From Zopfochytrium polystomum (Eukaryota > Chytridiomycota > Chytridiomycetes > Chytridiales > Chytridiaceae): 64,000 bases of DNA. Made by a program: the position numbers and the translations under genes. Below, piece by piece: positions 55,016-64,000 of this stretch. The DNA is taken from assembly GCA_025765615.1 (NCBI GenBank), contig JAIVFJ010000065.1, forward strand, positions 1 to 64,000, in the 5' to 3' direction. The first letter of the stretch is position 1, and each line of letters begins with the position of its first letter. Below the pieces are notes generated by a model. It was not told the origin of the DNA. It saw nothing but the letters and a program-made list of their open reading frames with translations, and did no database searches.

Positions 55016-56335
55016 TTATTTTGCACAGCAAATGTCGTGGTACTCTGATTCTGCCGGAACTTCTGCAGGGTCAAGCCCCAGGGACTTCATCTTGACGGCG
55101 ATCTCAAAGAGGTAGTCGTAGCACTCGGTCATGCACTTTGCCTTTTGCCAGTTCTCACCCCAAACGTAGACGCCGTGTCGCCTGCGTCCAATGCGCAAAA
55201 GGGTTGGTGTTTGGGAAACAAGTTGCAAAAAAAAAAAAAAAAAAAAAAAAAGAAAGAAAGAAAACAAAACAAAACAAAAAACAAAAAAAAATTAGGAGTG
55301 AAACATTACCTAACGAGTACCGCATTCGCGTTCGGATGCTTGTTCATGGCGACAGCCATCCTCTCCCTTAAGTCCTCCTCCTCCGCCGTGTTCTCGACGA
55401 TGGGGACCTCGAGCATGTCGTAGTACTTCAAGTTCTTTTGAGTCGAGCCGATGCGGATGCCCTTGATCATTTCCTGGTGAGTGATGCGGAAGACGTCGCC
55501 GCGGGTGAGCAGGGTGACCATGACGGCGTTCTGGGAGTGCGTGTGGATGCACGCGCCGGCGGCGCGGAGATCGTAGGCGTTGAAGAAGAGCGGCGTGCAC
55601 TGCGACATTTTCCAGCCTTTCGTGGGCGGCGGCGAGCGCAGCGGCTGTCGGGTCCTGGGGTCGAGCACAAAGAGGTCGGTGGGGTGCATGCGCTCTTTTT
55701 GGACGCCGGACGGCGCGATGTAGACGTGATCGCTGCGTTTGAAAAGTGCGGATTGGTTTGGAGGTGGGGCGGTGAGGAGACGTGGTGATCGCATCAATCC
55801 AATGCGTAACCGGAAATCGCCCTTACCCTCTCCTCATTGAGATGCCACCGCTGGATTGAGCCACGGCCGAGATGATCCCGTGAGAGCGATCGAGGGCACC
55901 GGGAATTAGAAGTGTGGGTGGGCCAGCGAGTGAGTAGAGTTTAGTGGGATGGAACCAAACGTAAATGTACCCTGTTCCTGTCACCCAACCCAACGTGTAC
56001 ATCAGCCTGCATAGTTCGGGAATGAGGTTGGCCTACGGGTGCAGGTGAGGGGAGGGGAGATTGTGTGCATGTGCATGTGGACGTTAGGGGCCATGAAGGG
56101 TGGGGCGGGGGCCAGCTCGTTTGAGACCGATAGACACACTGGAAACGAGCGCGCGCACACGCACCGGGTGCTCGGGGTCGTCCGAGACGACGAGGGCGTC
56201 GACGGCGTCGGCGTCGCGGTGGTGGTGGTCGCGATCAGATTGCATCATCGGCGCGCTGTTGTTGTTGTTCTTGTTGTTGTTGTTGTTGTTGTTGTTGTTG
56301 CTGTCGAAGTCAGCATCCTGCCTCGTCCTTTTCAT
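55016..56335 (-). CDS. MDE1: Methylthioribulose-1-phosphate dehydratase MDE1/APIP
   Basis: Five exons (56335-56165, 56032-55971, 55850-55827, 55732-55310, 55181-55016) give 281 residues. The enzyme dehydrates methylthioribulose-1-phosphate in the methionine salvage pathway; it is a zinc class II aldolase-fold protein. Seen: [64 protein letters not shown] (zinc ligands H-x-H), [11 protein letters not shown] (catalytic Glu), [13 protein letters not shown], and [20 protein letters not shown] with the third zinc His. Exon 3 is just 24 nt. The N-terminus carries an Asn run coded by a (GTT)n tract. The last intron has a long T run and T/TC-rich DNA on the sense strand. Confidence 0.95.
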
Positions 56336-57127
56336 TTTCGATCCCAATTTTAATAATAATTTATTTTTTTATTTTTTTTTTTTTTTTTTAGAGGTTTGGC
56401 TTCGTTTGGTTTGGTTTGGTTTGGTTTGTATGCCAACAGCAACAAAGAAAGCAAGACAAGGGGCGGCTAAGGCTGCTGGGCGACCCATATGCGCTTGCGT
56501 TGTGTGCTTGGGGCTAGTAGCGCGCAGCCCCTTGGACGATGGATTGGATGGAGTGGAAGATGGCGAGGGGAGTGGAGATAGACAAGGAACGGTGAAGAAA
56601 AGTGAGGTGCAGTGCGAGGAGAAAGAGTGGATGAGAGAGAGGGAAAGTGAGAGGGAGAGACAATAAGTGTGAGTGAGTGTGTGTGTGTGTGTGTGTGTGT
56701 GCCTTCTGAAATTCAGACTCAGCAATTGAAAAAAAAAAGAACAAAAGTCTTCGCGCACGGTGGCGGCCTCAAGCAGGCTTGTCCGATACTCCTCAGCGCC
56801 AGCCAACGCCAAAACCCGCATTGCCGTCTCTCCATCCAGTCATCACCTTCCGCGGTTTCTTGCTGCATCCCTCCGCGTTCCCTATCCGCAACCTTGCTAT
56901 CGTTTGCTGATCGACTGGTCCAGCAGCAACGTCGTTCTCTGCAAGGCACCTTTCGGGCACGTTTCATTCAACATTCATTGGTCGGCTCGTGACACCTCTG
57001 CAGATCAACCGCAATTCGCTCAAGTACTGTCATCGCTTCTTCGAGCAGCCAGAACAACCCGCGAATATTCCAATTAAGTGAGTGAGAGGAAAGGCGGAAA
57101 GTCAGAGACTGAGAGTAGAAAAAAGGC
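56336..57127. other. Divergent intergenic region, several microsatellites
   Basis: Between outward-facing MDE1 and SWIRM starts. Contains a T run (56370-56390), TTTGG repeats (56402-56428) and about twelve GT units (56678-56701). The CA-rich frame on the minus strand (56369-56821) is a shadow of these. Confidence 0.6.
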
Positions 57128-59222
57128 ATGTCTGCAGCTTATTCCGCCGACGTCGGCGAGGTAGTGGCTCCAGCGCCATCCGGCCAACCCGATCGGACAG
57201 AAACGCCCACCTTTTGCACCAGCGGCAGTCAGGATGGGTCCATCAGTGGCGGCCATCAAACCCAATTATCCTCACAGTCAAACTCTCTCAATAATGCTGC
57301 TCACAGCAGCCAGCACTCACAACAAACCCTTCCGCAGCCCCATTTCTATCAGCAACGTCATCATCACCCTTCCACGCAGATGCAGCAGGGCTTCCTCTTC
57401 TCTCATCATCAATACTTTCAGTACTTCCAGCATCCGTTGAATCCTCCAGATCTTCGTCACGTTGCTTTCGCTAATAGTGCGAACGGACCAATGCCACGGT
57501 TCGTGGCCATTCCTGCTTTCGGTCATTTTGGCCCCCCAGTGGGTGTGAATTTCGGTCAGCACGAAAAGCAGCCTTCCCCCCAATCACAGAGCGTGGGCAC
57601 TTCAAGCGACTGCTCTTCTGATGGGACTAGACCTGCTACGGCGTTTTCGCCAGCAATGACCGCCGCGAGCTTCGCGCCGCTCTCATTTCAATCGGATGGC
57701 TCCCCAAGCCCGAACCCAACAGCCCACGTCATGCTGTTGGTTCAACACCCGCCCTCGTCTCGTTCGGTCTCTGGTGCTTCGGTTCAGCAGGCTCCGCACC
57801 AGCAGGCTCCGCATTGCGCCCAAACAAACTCTAACTTGACAGCCGAGGATGGCGATCCGGATGTGCTGGAGGCTGCGGCGATCCTGATGAAGGTCAAAGG
57901 GCCAGTGCCTCGGTCCCAAAGATTGCGCAAATCGAAGAAGTCCAAGAAGCTCAAGATTGACGTTCCTGATGGTACTTCAACTTGCAAATTCACTGACTCC
58001 CGCACTTAACCCATGTCATTTTCATACATAGAGCTGCCCAGTCCAAAGTCTACATCCTCTAGAGTATATTTAACCCCGATATCTTCACCCAAGAGTTCCG
58101 GGCAACAACCATCAAGGCCGACAAAATCATGCCACGAGGTCTCGGAGCCTACGCCGATTGGTGCAGCTTCTTCATCGAAGCCCAGTTCGGACTTTCGGTT
58201 GGCGGACAGTGGCCCACCAAAGGAAGCCGACGCACGCTCAATTTTCAAACAATTCTTGACAAACGAAGCCGCAGCGCGGAAGCACCCACGGTTTCTGTAC
58301 GACGACGCCGATGATGATTCAGACATCGACGACGATGATGAAGTGTACTTTGACGACTACCTGCGTTCTTCGGCAACGAATCCAAACTTGAAAAATGCTT
58401 GCTCTTTCTTGAATCAGTCTGAGTACTTCGTAACGGGCTGTGCAACTCCGGTTCCGTCAGTCGATGAATCAAGTCCGACCGCTCTCTGCGACATAAAGCC
58501 GCAAGCTCAGCGAGCACGGAAAGTTTCCTCATCGTCTAGTTCTTCCTCCCGGCGCCGTAAATCGTCGTCGGACAACTTGGAATGCCACCATGATTCCGAG
58601 GATAGCCCGGGATCACGCTCTGCTATTGTAAAATGCTCCGAAAAGAAGGAAAAGCTGCCAGTTCTTCCGAAAGAAGTTGATATGAAATGGTACGCAGACA
58701 CGTCTCGTGCCCAGCCGATAACTTGGTCGAAGGGTTTGTAGCATAATCTAGCTATTTCACTCTGCTCACCTGTTGCACTCAGGCGGGCCTATGACTTTTC
58801 CACCCGAAACACCCTGCATCGAGCTTTTGACAGAAGAAGAGGTGACTCTTTGCCGGACTCTCCGCCTCTTTCCGATCCAGTAAGAGCTGATCATTCCCTG
58901 AGTTAGTACTGTATTGATCGTTTTCTCGCAGATACTTGAAAATCAAAGAGACAGTGATCGCAGCAACTTACACAAGGGCTCCCTTCCGCAAGAAGGAGGT
59001 TCGAATGTGGTTCCCGATCGATGTCAACAAAATAAACAAATTGTACGATTGGTAAGACCCCCCGCCCACTTTGTTAAGGTTGGTGATTAGTCAGTGAATT
59101 CGTCTCATTGCAGGTTCCTCGACTTGAATTGGATCCCGCAGAGAGACGAAGATTGGATCTCTCGAGAAACGTGGTATCGTGAGCATACCACCCAATCTGC
59201 CGGTGACCCTGAAGGATCGTAG
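57128..59222 (+). CDS. SWIRM-domain protein, FUN19/LAF-like
   Basis: Five exons (57128-57971, 58032-58733, 58783-58879, 58932-59051, 59114-59222) give about 623 residues. The C-terminal 100 residues form a SWIRM domain: CIELLTEEEVTLCRTLRLFP, IQYLKIKETVIAATYTRAPF, RKKEVRMWFPIDVNKINKLY and DWFLDLNWIP. SWIRM is a DNA/nucleosome-binding fold in chromatin complexes. In fungi, proteins with a lone C-terminal SWIRM after a long disordered region are of the FUN19/LAF type linked to RPD3-type deacetylase complexes; that assignment is inference. The first 280 residues are Gln/Ser/His/Pro-rich, with a basic nuclear-localisation-like SQRLRKSKKSKKLKID. A Ser/acidic stretch (YDDADDDSDIDDDDEVYFDD) lies in exon 2. 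Confidence 0.88.
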
Positions 59223-59446
59223 CTTCTCTTACTCTGTAATTGCTGTGGAGTTAGTTGTTTTTGCGTCGCAGTTTCTCCTAGTCCCATCGTGTGTATGTAT
59301 TTAATCCATTCTGCCTTTCTCTTCATGGACTAGGCGCCCCTTCCTTTTCCCAACCCCGTCCCATTTACTCGCTTTTTCGTCTTAATGTACCCGGAAACCC
59401 CCTTTGCCCTAACGTTCCTCCCATTCGATGTGTTTGTTCCTCCCGA

Positions 59447-61477
59447 CTACGAAAGTCCCATTTCTTCGAAAAGATCGTCCAGTTGCGCCATAGTTTGATC
59501 GCCGTAATCAACATCGTCCTCGTGAAGAAGATTGTCGTTAGGCGCTTCTTCCGTTCCCGAGCTCTGTCTCGGCCTTTCACTGGTGACTGCTCGTCCGTTG
59601 GTGACCGTCTCTGCGTCTGGGTAGCTTTGCGCAGTTCTTTTCGTTTGCTGTACTGATGGTCGCGGAACTGTTGGCAGTGGTGGCGGTACTCTAATGCCAG
59701 CGCTCAACGTCGGTAACGGCGGAAGGAGTTGGGGCTCACAGCTGTCGCCGGTTCTAGTCGATTCCCGTCGCTGCTGTTGTCCGCACGGCTCCGATTCAAA
59801 ACCAGACGTGTATGGAGGTGGCGGCGGCCGAACATGAAGACTTTCACTGGATGATCGGGGTCCGCCCTCAGTTGATGGTACCGACACACCAATTGCTGGA
59901 CCTCCGTTCGTGGAAACAACTTCTCCCGGTCCCTGCTGTTGCTCGTTCAACCCCTCCGAACAAGCTATTCGCCGCCGGCTTTCCCAAGAATATGCAATCG
60001 CGTCGACGTACGAGAATAAATCTCCCCCAGTCTCTCCTTCGTCGTGGAAGCCTAGCACTGCATCAACCGCTGAATCGGCGATTGCCAACGTTGCCACATC
60101 CCAACGTCCTGCGGCCGCCTCGCCTTCGTCAGCGTCTACGACGACGATAACAGCGGCTCCGACCGACGGCATTAGCACAACTCGTGCATTGGACGCCCGC
60201 GAAAGCGTCGGGGTCTCTGGACCACCACCGCTACCAGTCTCCTCGTCCATGTTGTGGCAGCCGCCAAACCCGACGCACGAGACTCCTCGCTGGCACCACG
60301 CCTCCCATCCATTGGCCAAGACGGCCGCGGGAGCCCCACCGCACGCATGGCGGTGTGGGTCGGTGCTTGCCGCGGGCCAGTCGCACGAGGGCAAGACGCC
60401 AACAAGATCCCAATCACCGCCGTCGCAGCCATCGCTTGCACCGCGGTCGGGATGGGGACGCCGCGGCTCGCCCGCCGCGACGCCGCAGCAGTAGCCACCC
60501 TCTTCGCTTCGGAGGAGGAGCTGCGCGAGGCTGGCGAGGTGGACGGCAGAAGCGCGGACGCGGACGCCGTGGCCGGCGCCGCCGTCGGCGCCGACGGTCG
60601 TCTCGGGCTCGGACGTCGTCGGCGCAGTCGGGTCCGTGCAGCGGGACCACAGCAAAGACCGGAGCAGCGCCGGGAGCGAGTCGTCCTTGGCAGTCTTTGA
60701 AGACGGAAGGAGGTGACGGAGGGCGAGCGCGGCGAGGAGGGAGGACGTCGACGTTGGCGACCGTCGCCGCGGGCCGCGAAATAAGTGCGGTGCGGCCGGG
60801 TGGAGAAGGTTGGCTGGGAGTGGAGCGGCGCGGAGGACCGGCGCAGCAACAAGCGAGAGGAGTTGCGTCGCTGAAGGCTGGGTTGCCCCGGAGTTCGGGA
60901 ACAGCGGCAGTCCGGATCTGTGGGAAAGCAAGTCCGAGAGATTTGAGGGGAATGGTTGGGGCGGGAGGCCCGGAACGATTTCCGACAGTGGAGTGGTCCA
61001 AGAGCGTCGAAGGGATGGCGCTATGGCAGTGCCAGGACTGTTCGCGGCCGTCTTCTGGCGAATTTCACGAAGCGCGTTTGTAATAGCGAGTCCGATCAAG
61101 GCGTCGACGGCAGGAGGAGTAAGGGAAACTGTGTGCATAGGGTCTGCCGCAACAGCTCCTTGGGAAAAGTCGTCCATTGGGCTATAATTGCTTGTGGCTG
61201 GGTTGGAGAAGGTACCGGCGGGTCCAGCTGGAGCGGAATCTCCGTCTGTCGACCATGGAGAAGCCCAATCGAAGCTTGTGCCGCGGCCGAAATCGGGTGT
61301 GGAGGTTGTGGGCTGATTGCGGATTGAAGGATCGCTTCGAGCTGGACCGCTCTCTCGCCGCTGGTCTGAGGGGTCGGAGCTCGCACGAGCAAATGCTTTG
61401 GAGTAAAGAATATCTGTCGCTGATGCGACAACGACCGAAACGTACTTGGCCCGAATATGCGTTTCGGATACTGCCAT
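59447..61477 (-). CDS. Large intronless low-complexity protein, unknown
   Basis: Open frame of 676 residues from ATG 61477 (or 707 from ATG 61570, which would overlap the start of the plus-strand candidate). No domain recognised. N-terminal part starts MAVSETHIRAKYVSVVVASA; a middle Leu/Pro/Ala-rich part contains PSATQLLSLVAAPVLRAAPL; then Gly/Ala/Asp-rich and finally Pro/Ser-rich sequence. The last residues, TMAQLDDLFEEMGLS, look like a short amphipathic motif of the kind that binds partner proteins. The region is GC-rich, and a 299-codon frame also runs antisense (60184-61083), so part of the openness could be due to composition. Probably real because it ends with the unbiased EDDVDYGDQ segment. 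Confidence 0.5.
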   Translation of the reverse strand: MAVSETHIRAKYVSVVVASATDILYSKAFARASSDPSDQRRESGPARSDPSIRNQPTTSTPDFGRGTSFDWASPWSTDGDSAPAGPAGTFSNPATSNYSPMDDFSQGAVAADPMHTVSLTPPAVDALIGLAITNALREIRQKTAANSPGTAIAPSLRRSWTTPLSEIVPGLPPQPFPSNLSDLLSHRSGLPLFPNSGATQPSATQLLSLVAAPVLRAAPLPANLLHPAAPHLFRGPRRRSPTSTSSLLAALALRHLLPSSKTAKDDSLPALLRSLLWSRCTDPTAPTTSEPETTVGADGGAGHGVRVRASAVHLASLAQLLLRSEEGGYCCGVAAGEPRRPHPDRGASDGCDGGDWDLVGVLPSCDWPAASTDPHRHACGGAPAAVLANGWEAWCQRGVSCVGFGGCHNMDEETGSGGGPETPTLSRASNARVVLMPSVGAAVIVVVDADEGEAAAGRWDVATLAIADSAVDAVLGFHDEGETGGDLFSYVDAIAYSWESRRRIACSEGLNEQQQGPGEVVSTNGGPAIGVSVPSTEGGPRSSSESLHVRPPPPPYTSGFESEPCGQQQRRESTRTGDSCEPQLLPPLPTLSAGIRVPPPLPTVPRPSVQQTKRTAQSYPDAETVTNGRAVTSERPRQSSGTEEAPNDNLLHEDDVDYGDQTMAQLDDLFEEMGLS

Positions 61478-61551
61478 AGTGCACGCTTGGTCAATGTGCT
61501 CTGGTGCGGCTGAGTAGGAGAAGAGGTACGCGGGCGAAGACCGCGTCGATG

Positions 61552-61775
61552 ATGGCGGGCGGCGATCCATTCTTGTTCGGTCTCAAATTTTGGCGCGAAG
61601 ACGTCCAGGTGAGAGCGACCCACAAGACAAACCTGTTCGAGGTGCGGCGAAGAGGGTCGAAGCCTTCACGAGCTTTGCCACCAAGCACAAGTGGTTCCAA
61701 AACGAAATGGTCGTGTGGGAAATGCCTCAAAGCTCCACTGACACAGCTGTCAATCCCCCATCACCAGCCGTATGA
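61552..61775 (+). CDS. Possible 60-residue small protein
   Basis: Two exons (61552-61608 and 61653-61775, intron of 44 nt, phase 0) give MAGGDPFLFGLKFWREDVQ joined to RVEAFTSFATKHKWFQNEMV, ending SSTDTAVNPPSPAV. The amphipathic W/F-containing part looks protein-like, and the intron size fits the window's norm. No family recognised; a small mitochondrial or complex-accessory subunit is imaginable. It would share a roughly 70-base divergent promoter with the 676-residue gene. Confidence 0.4.
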
Positions 61776-61814
61776 GTCTTAATTTATCCACAAGTACATG
61801 TATGTTTTGCTTTA

Positions 61815-64000
61815 TCAACTGAGGTCACCTCTTGAAGCCAATACATCCTCAACAGACTTTCTCACGTCGTCGATATACCTTCCGGCATCAACCTCCTTAT
61901 TTCGCCTCCTACCACGGAGGCTCGATGAGCTACGCTGCCCACCAAACATCCGCGTTGCCATTATGTGCTCTTGTATGAACACCTCCTCTGGTGTCCTTAC
62001 CATTCGCTTCCGCTGATAGATAGTGAAGGCGATGAGACCTAGTACCACTTTTGCAAGGCAGATAATAAGAGTCTGGCGGTATGACTCGATTATAAACATT
62101 TGTGTGACTGTCGTCACGCTAACTACTATCACAATAATAGCTGCGGTGTAGCCGATGAGAGGTCCTGGATTCCAAGGTCGCCTGAAGGAATTTTCGAAAT
62201 GAAGGAATTATTGAAATAACTTTTGAGTAGATTTTTGCTTCCAACAGAACAGGCCACCTACTTTAGCCTTGGGCACGCCATGCGCAAGCGGATGTAAGCA
62301 GCTGCGGTGATTATGTAGGCCACCATTCCATACAATATGGAGCCATTCAACAGAGCTTCGGTCAAATTACTACCGTGTTCTGCAAGATGAGAGGAATTAA
62401 GCCAGTCGTAACCAAAGCATTCCGTTTTTCTTACGAAGCTGAATAATAATCTTAGGAGGGAGGAATAGTCACAGACCGTTAGTTTGGACGTGAAAACTTT
62501 ACGAATTCTTACAGCAATTCCAATTATCATCGCGATTGTGACACTCAAAGAGCCGATGGGAACTTTCGTTCGACTCCACGTAATGGACAACTGTGATGGA
62601 AAATAGCTTTCCAATAATAAGTGTAAGCTGAACGTGCTTGCTCCGCGCCCCTCCCCCCCACGTAATGAAGACGCACCCCGCTTTCGACAATGAGTACAGC
62701 TGTCTTGAGCAGGCGTAAGAGTACAACAGAATTCTTTGAACTTTGGTTTAGTACGGTTTTCATTGAAGAAAAAAATTTCCTTGCATACGTCCATATCGTG
62801 CTGGGAAGGAATAATGAACCCGTGGCGAACCTTCCTAATGGACTGTATCGATCTATACTCCAAGTCGCCAGGAAACTTTCCAGGTTCGGATCATCGGCAC
62901 TTTTCAGAGGAATTACTGCAGAATGCTCCATCAGCGCCCATACCCGAAACAGTTAAGTGCTGGAAGCGAACTTACTTCCCGGGGGAAGCGCTGGGTTCAC
63001 ACTAACAACAAGCGACGCGCAAGCCACCATAGTCATCATCGCATGCATAGCACAGTTTGGAGAGTGCTCTATAAAATCCATTGATTCTTCAGCGCACAAC
63101 GGCGCGCCTTCGATTCCGAGAAAAATCCACATGGCCGCGGGAAGAGACTTCAGCACTCCATCTAGGCCTGTGGGAAACATCGCCTCAGTGAGATCGACGG
63201 CGGCGTGCAACGAAGTGTCCGACTTGATGACTTCTTCCTGGTGGATGGCTACACCAACCGGACTAAATGCGACGGCTGCACTTTGCTTAAGGGCTGTTCC
63301 ATTGTTTATGAACAAACCCCATCGAAGTGGATCGAATGCTGACAAAGATCCGAAGATCGTCACCAACAGGGCCGCGACATTGAGGGCGAAGAGGATGTTT
63401 GATACGCGAAAAACCACTCGGACTCCTGCTACATGTGCACCAGCTACAATCGCAATCGTGACAGGCCAGAAAAATGGTGCGTAACGATCATCGGCTGAAG
63501 TCATCTGAAGTCGCAGTTTAGTCACCTGCAAAACCCCGGTAAACCACTGTAAACCCAACGCTCACATCACAGAAAATCTGCCCGGAGAGCTGGAGCGCAT
63601 TTGCGGCGTACAAAATGTACTCCCAGCTTTCGCACGTGCCGACAATATAGCCAATATAGGGTCCTTCCAAATCCAATTAAAAAAGACGTGGGGGGGGGGG
63701 GGGGGGGGCAGAGTTACCAAAGGCAGCGCGACAAAATGTAGCCATGCCCCCCGTGAATGGGAGCATTACCATGAGCTCCGAGATTATTGTTATAAGGCTT
63801 GTGTACTTGCGGACGTTTTGAACTGGGTCAGTTGTCTGTGAAGAAAGTGCACACTCTTACCATAAGAGCTGCGATTGCTGCTGCCGCACCCAAGCTGCCC
63901 CAACCGTAATCAAGGCCAACATTCCAGGCGTTGGACAGGCCTACAGATCTTGCGTTACTCGGATTCGCAACAACCTCGCCATCTTCTTTCGCGTACCCAG
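61815..64000 (-). CDS. APC-superfamily amino-acid/amine transporter, 5-prime partial
   Basis: A multi-pass permease whose N-terminus lies beyond the right edge. From the edge inward: NPSNARSVGLSNAWNVGLDY, GWGSLGAAAAIAALM, ELMVMLPFTGGMATFCRAAF (the conserved early membrane helix), YIGYIVGTCESWEYILYAAN, then VTIAIVAGAHVAGVRVVFRV, SNILFALNVAALLVTIFGSL, PAAMWIFLGIEGAPLCAEES (substrate-site region with E-x3-E-type acids), and later ALLNGSILYGMVAYIITAAA and a last helix pair. The C-terminus is basic (RSSSSLRGRRRNKEVDAGRY). The pattern LPFTGGMATFCRAAFG with a CES motif is like ethanolamine/amine permeases in the APC family; the substrate is not certain. Introns are short; one holds a G19 run. Confidence 0.85.
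63690..63708. repeat. G19 homopolymer in permease intron
   Basis: Nineteen consecutive G on the plus strand, C19 on the transcript, lying in an intron of the permease gene. Confidence 0.85.

Noticed and set aside
60184..61083. 299-codon plus-strand ORF antisense to the 676-residue gene
   Set aside because: Arg/Gly-rich composition typical of antisense frames in GC-rich coding DNA; no domain.

Overview
This is eukaryotic nuclear DNA. Its genes carry many short GT-AG introns (mostly 45-100 nt, some with CTAAC-like branch sites). The mix of genes points to a zoosporic fungus, most likely a chytrid. Fungal-type genes (SPG1/TEM1 septation GTPase, MDM31, NMA111, DBP9, MDE1, a DMA-type FHA-RING ligase, a FUN19-like SWIRM protein) lie next to genes kept only by flagellated organisms (axonemal dynein intermediate chain DNAI3/IC140 and an AK9-type multidomain adenylate kinase). 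The species assignment is inference; no rRNA or other marker is present.

The window has two compartments. Bases 1 to about 7,700 are a repeat and transposon graveyard: a broken Ty1/copia reverse transcriptase, a PIF1-type helicase broken by a stop, a tRNA-related SINE-like unit inside a large inverted repeat with a second copy nearby, another inverted repeat pair, two diverged tandem arrays and many microsatellites. No intact gene was found there. From about 8.2 kb to the end the DNA is gene-dense, with intergenic gaps usually of 25 bp to 1 kb.

Gene order from 8 kb: secreted/GPI-type protein (+); REC114-like meiotic protein (-); DNAI3 (-); a triple-SH3 protein with a duplicated N-terminal module (-); HSCB Fe-S co-chaperone (-); low-complexity protein (+); mucin-like single-pass membrane protein (+); DBP9/DDX56 helicase (+); FHA-RING ubiquitin ligase (+); PIGU GPI-transamidase subunit (-); AK9-like kinase (-); MDM31 (+); NMA111 protease (-); TPR co-chaperone-like protein (+); two doubtful small genes; SPG1 GTPase (-); ABCC transporter (+); MDE1 of methionine salvage (-); SWIRM protein (+); a 676-residue low-complexity protein (-); a doubtful 60-residue protein (+); and an APC-family transporter running off the right edge (-). 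These are ordinary unlinked housekeeping and flagellar genes; there is no operon or obvious cluster.

The most unusual points are the SH3 protein, whose architecture I do not recognise; a one-base frameshift in the P-loop of the first AK9 domain; a roughly 190-residue insertion inside the FHA domain of the ubiquitin ligase; an RGG-rich tail on DBP9; a near-perfect 29-bp hairpin in an HSCB intron; and the SINE-like family. Exon borders were placed by eye from GT-AG signals and reading-frame continuity and have not been tested against transcripts.
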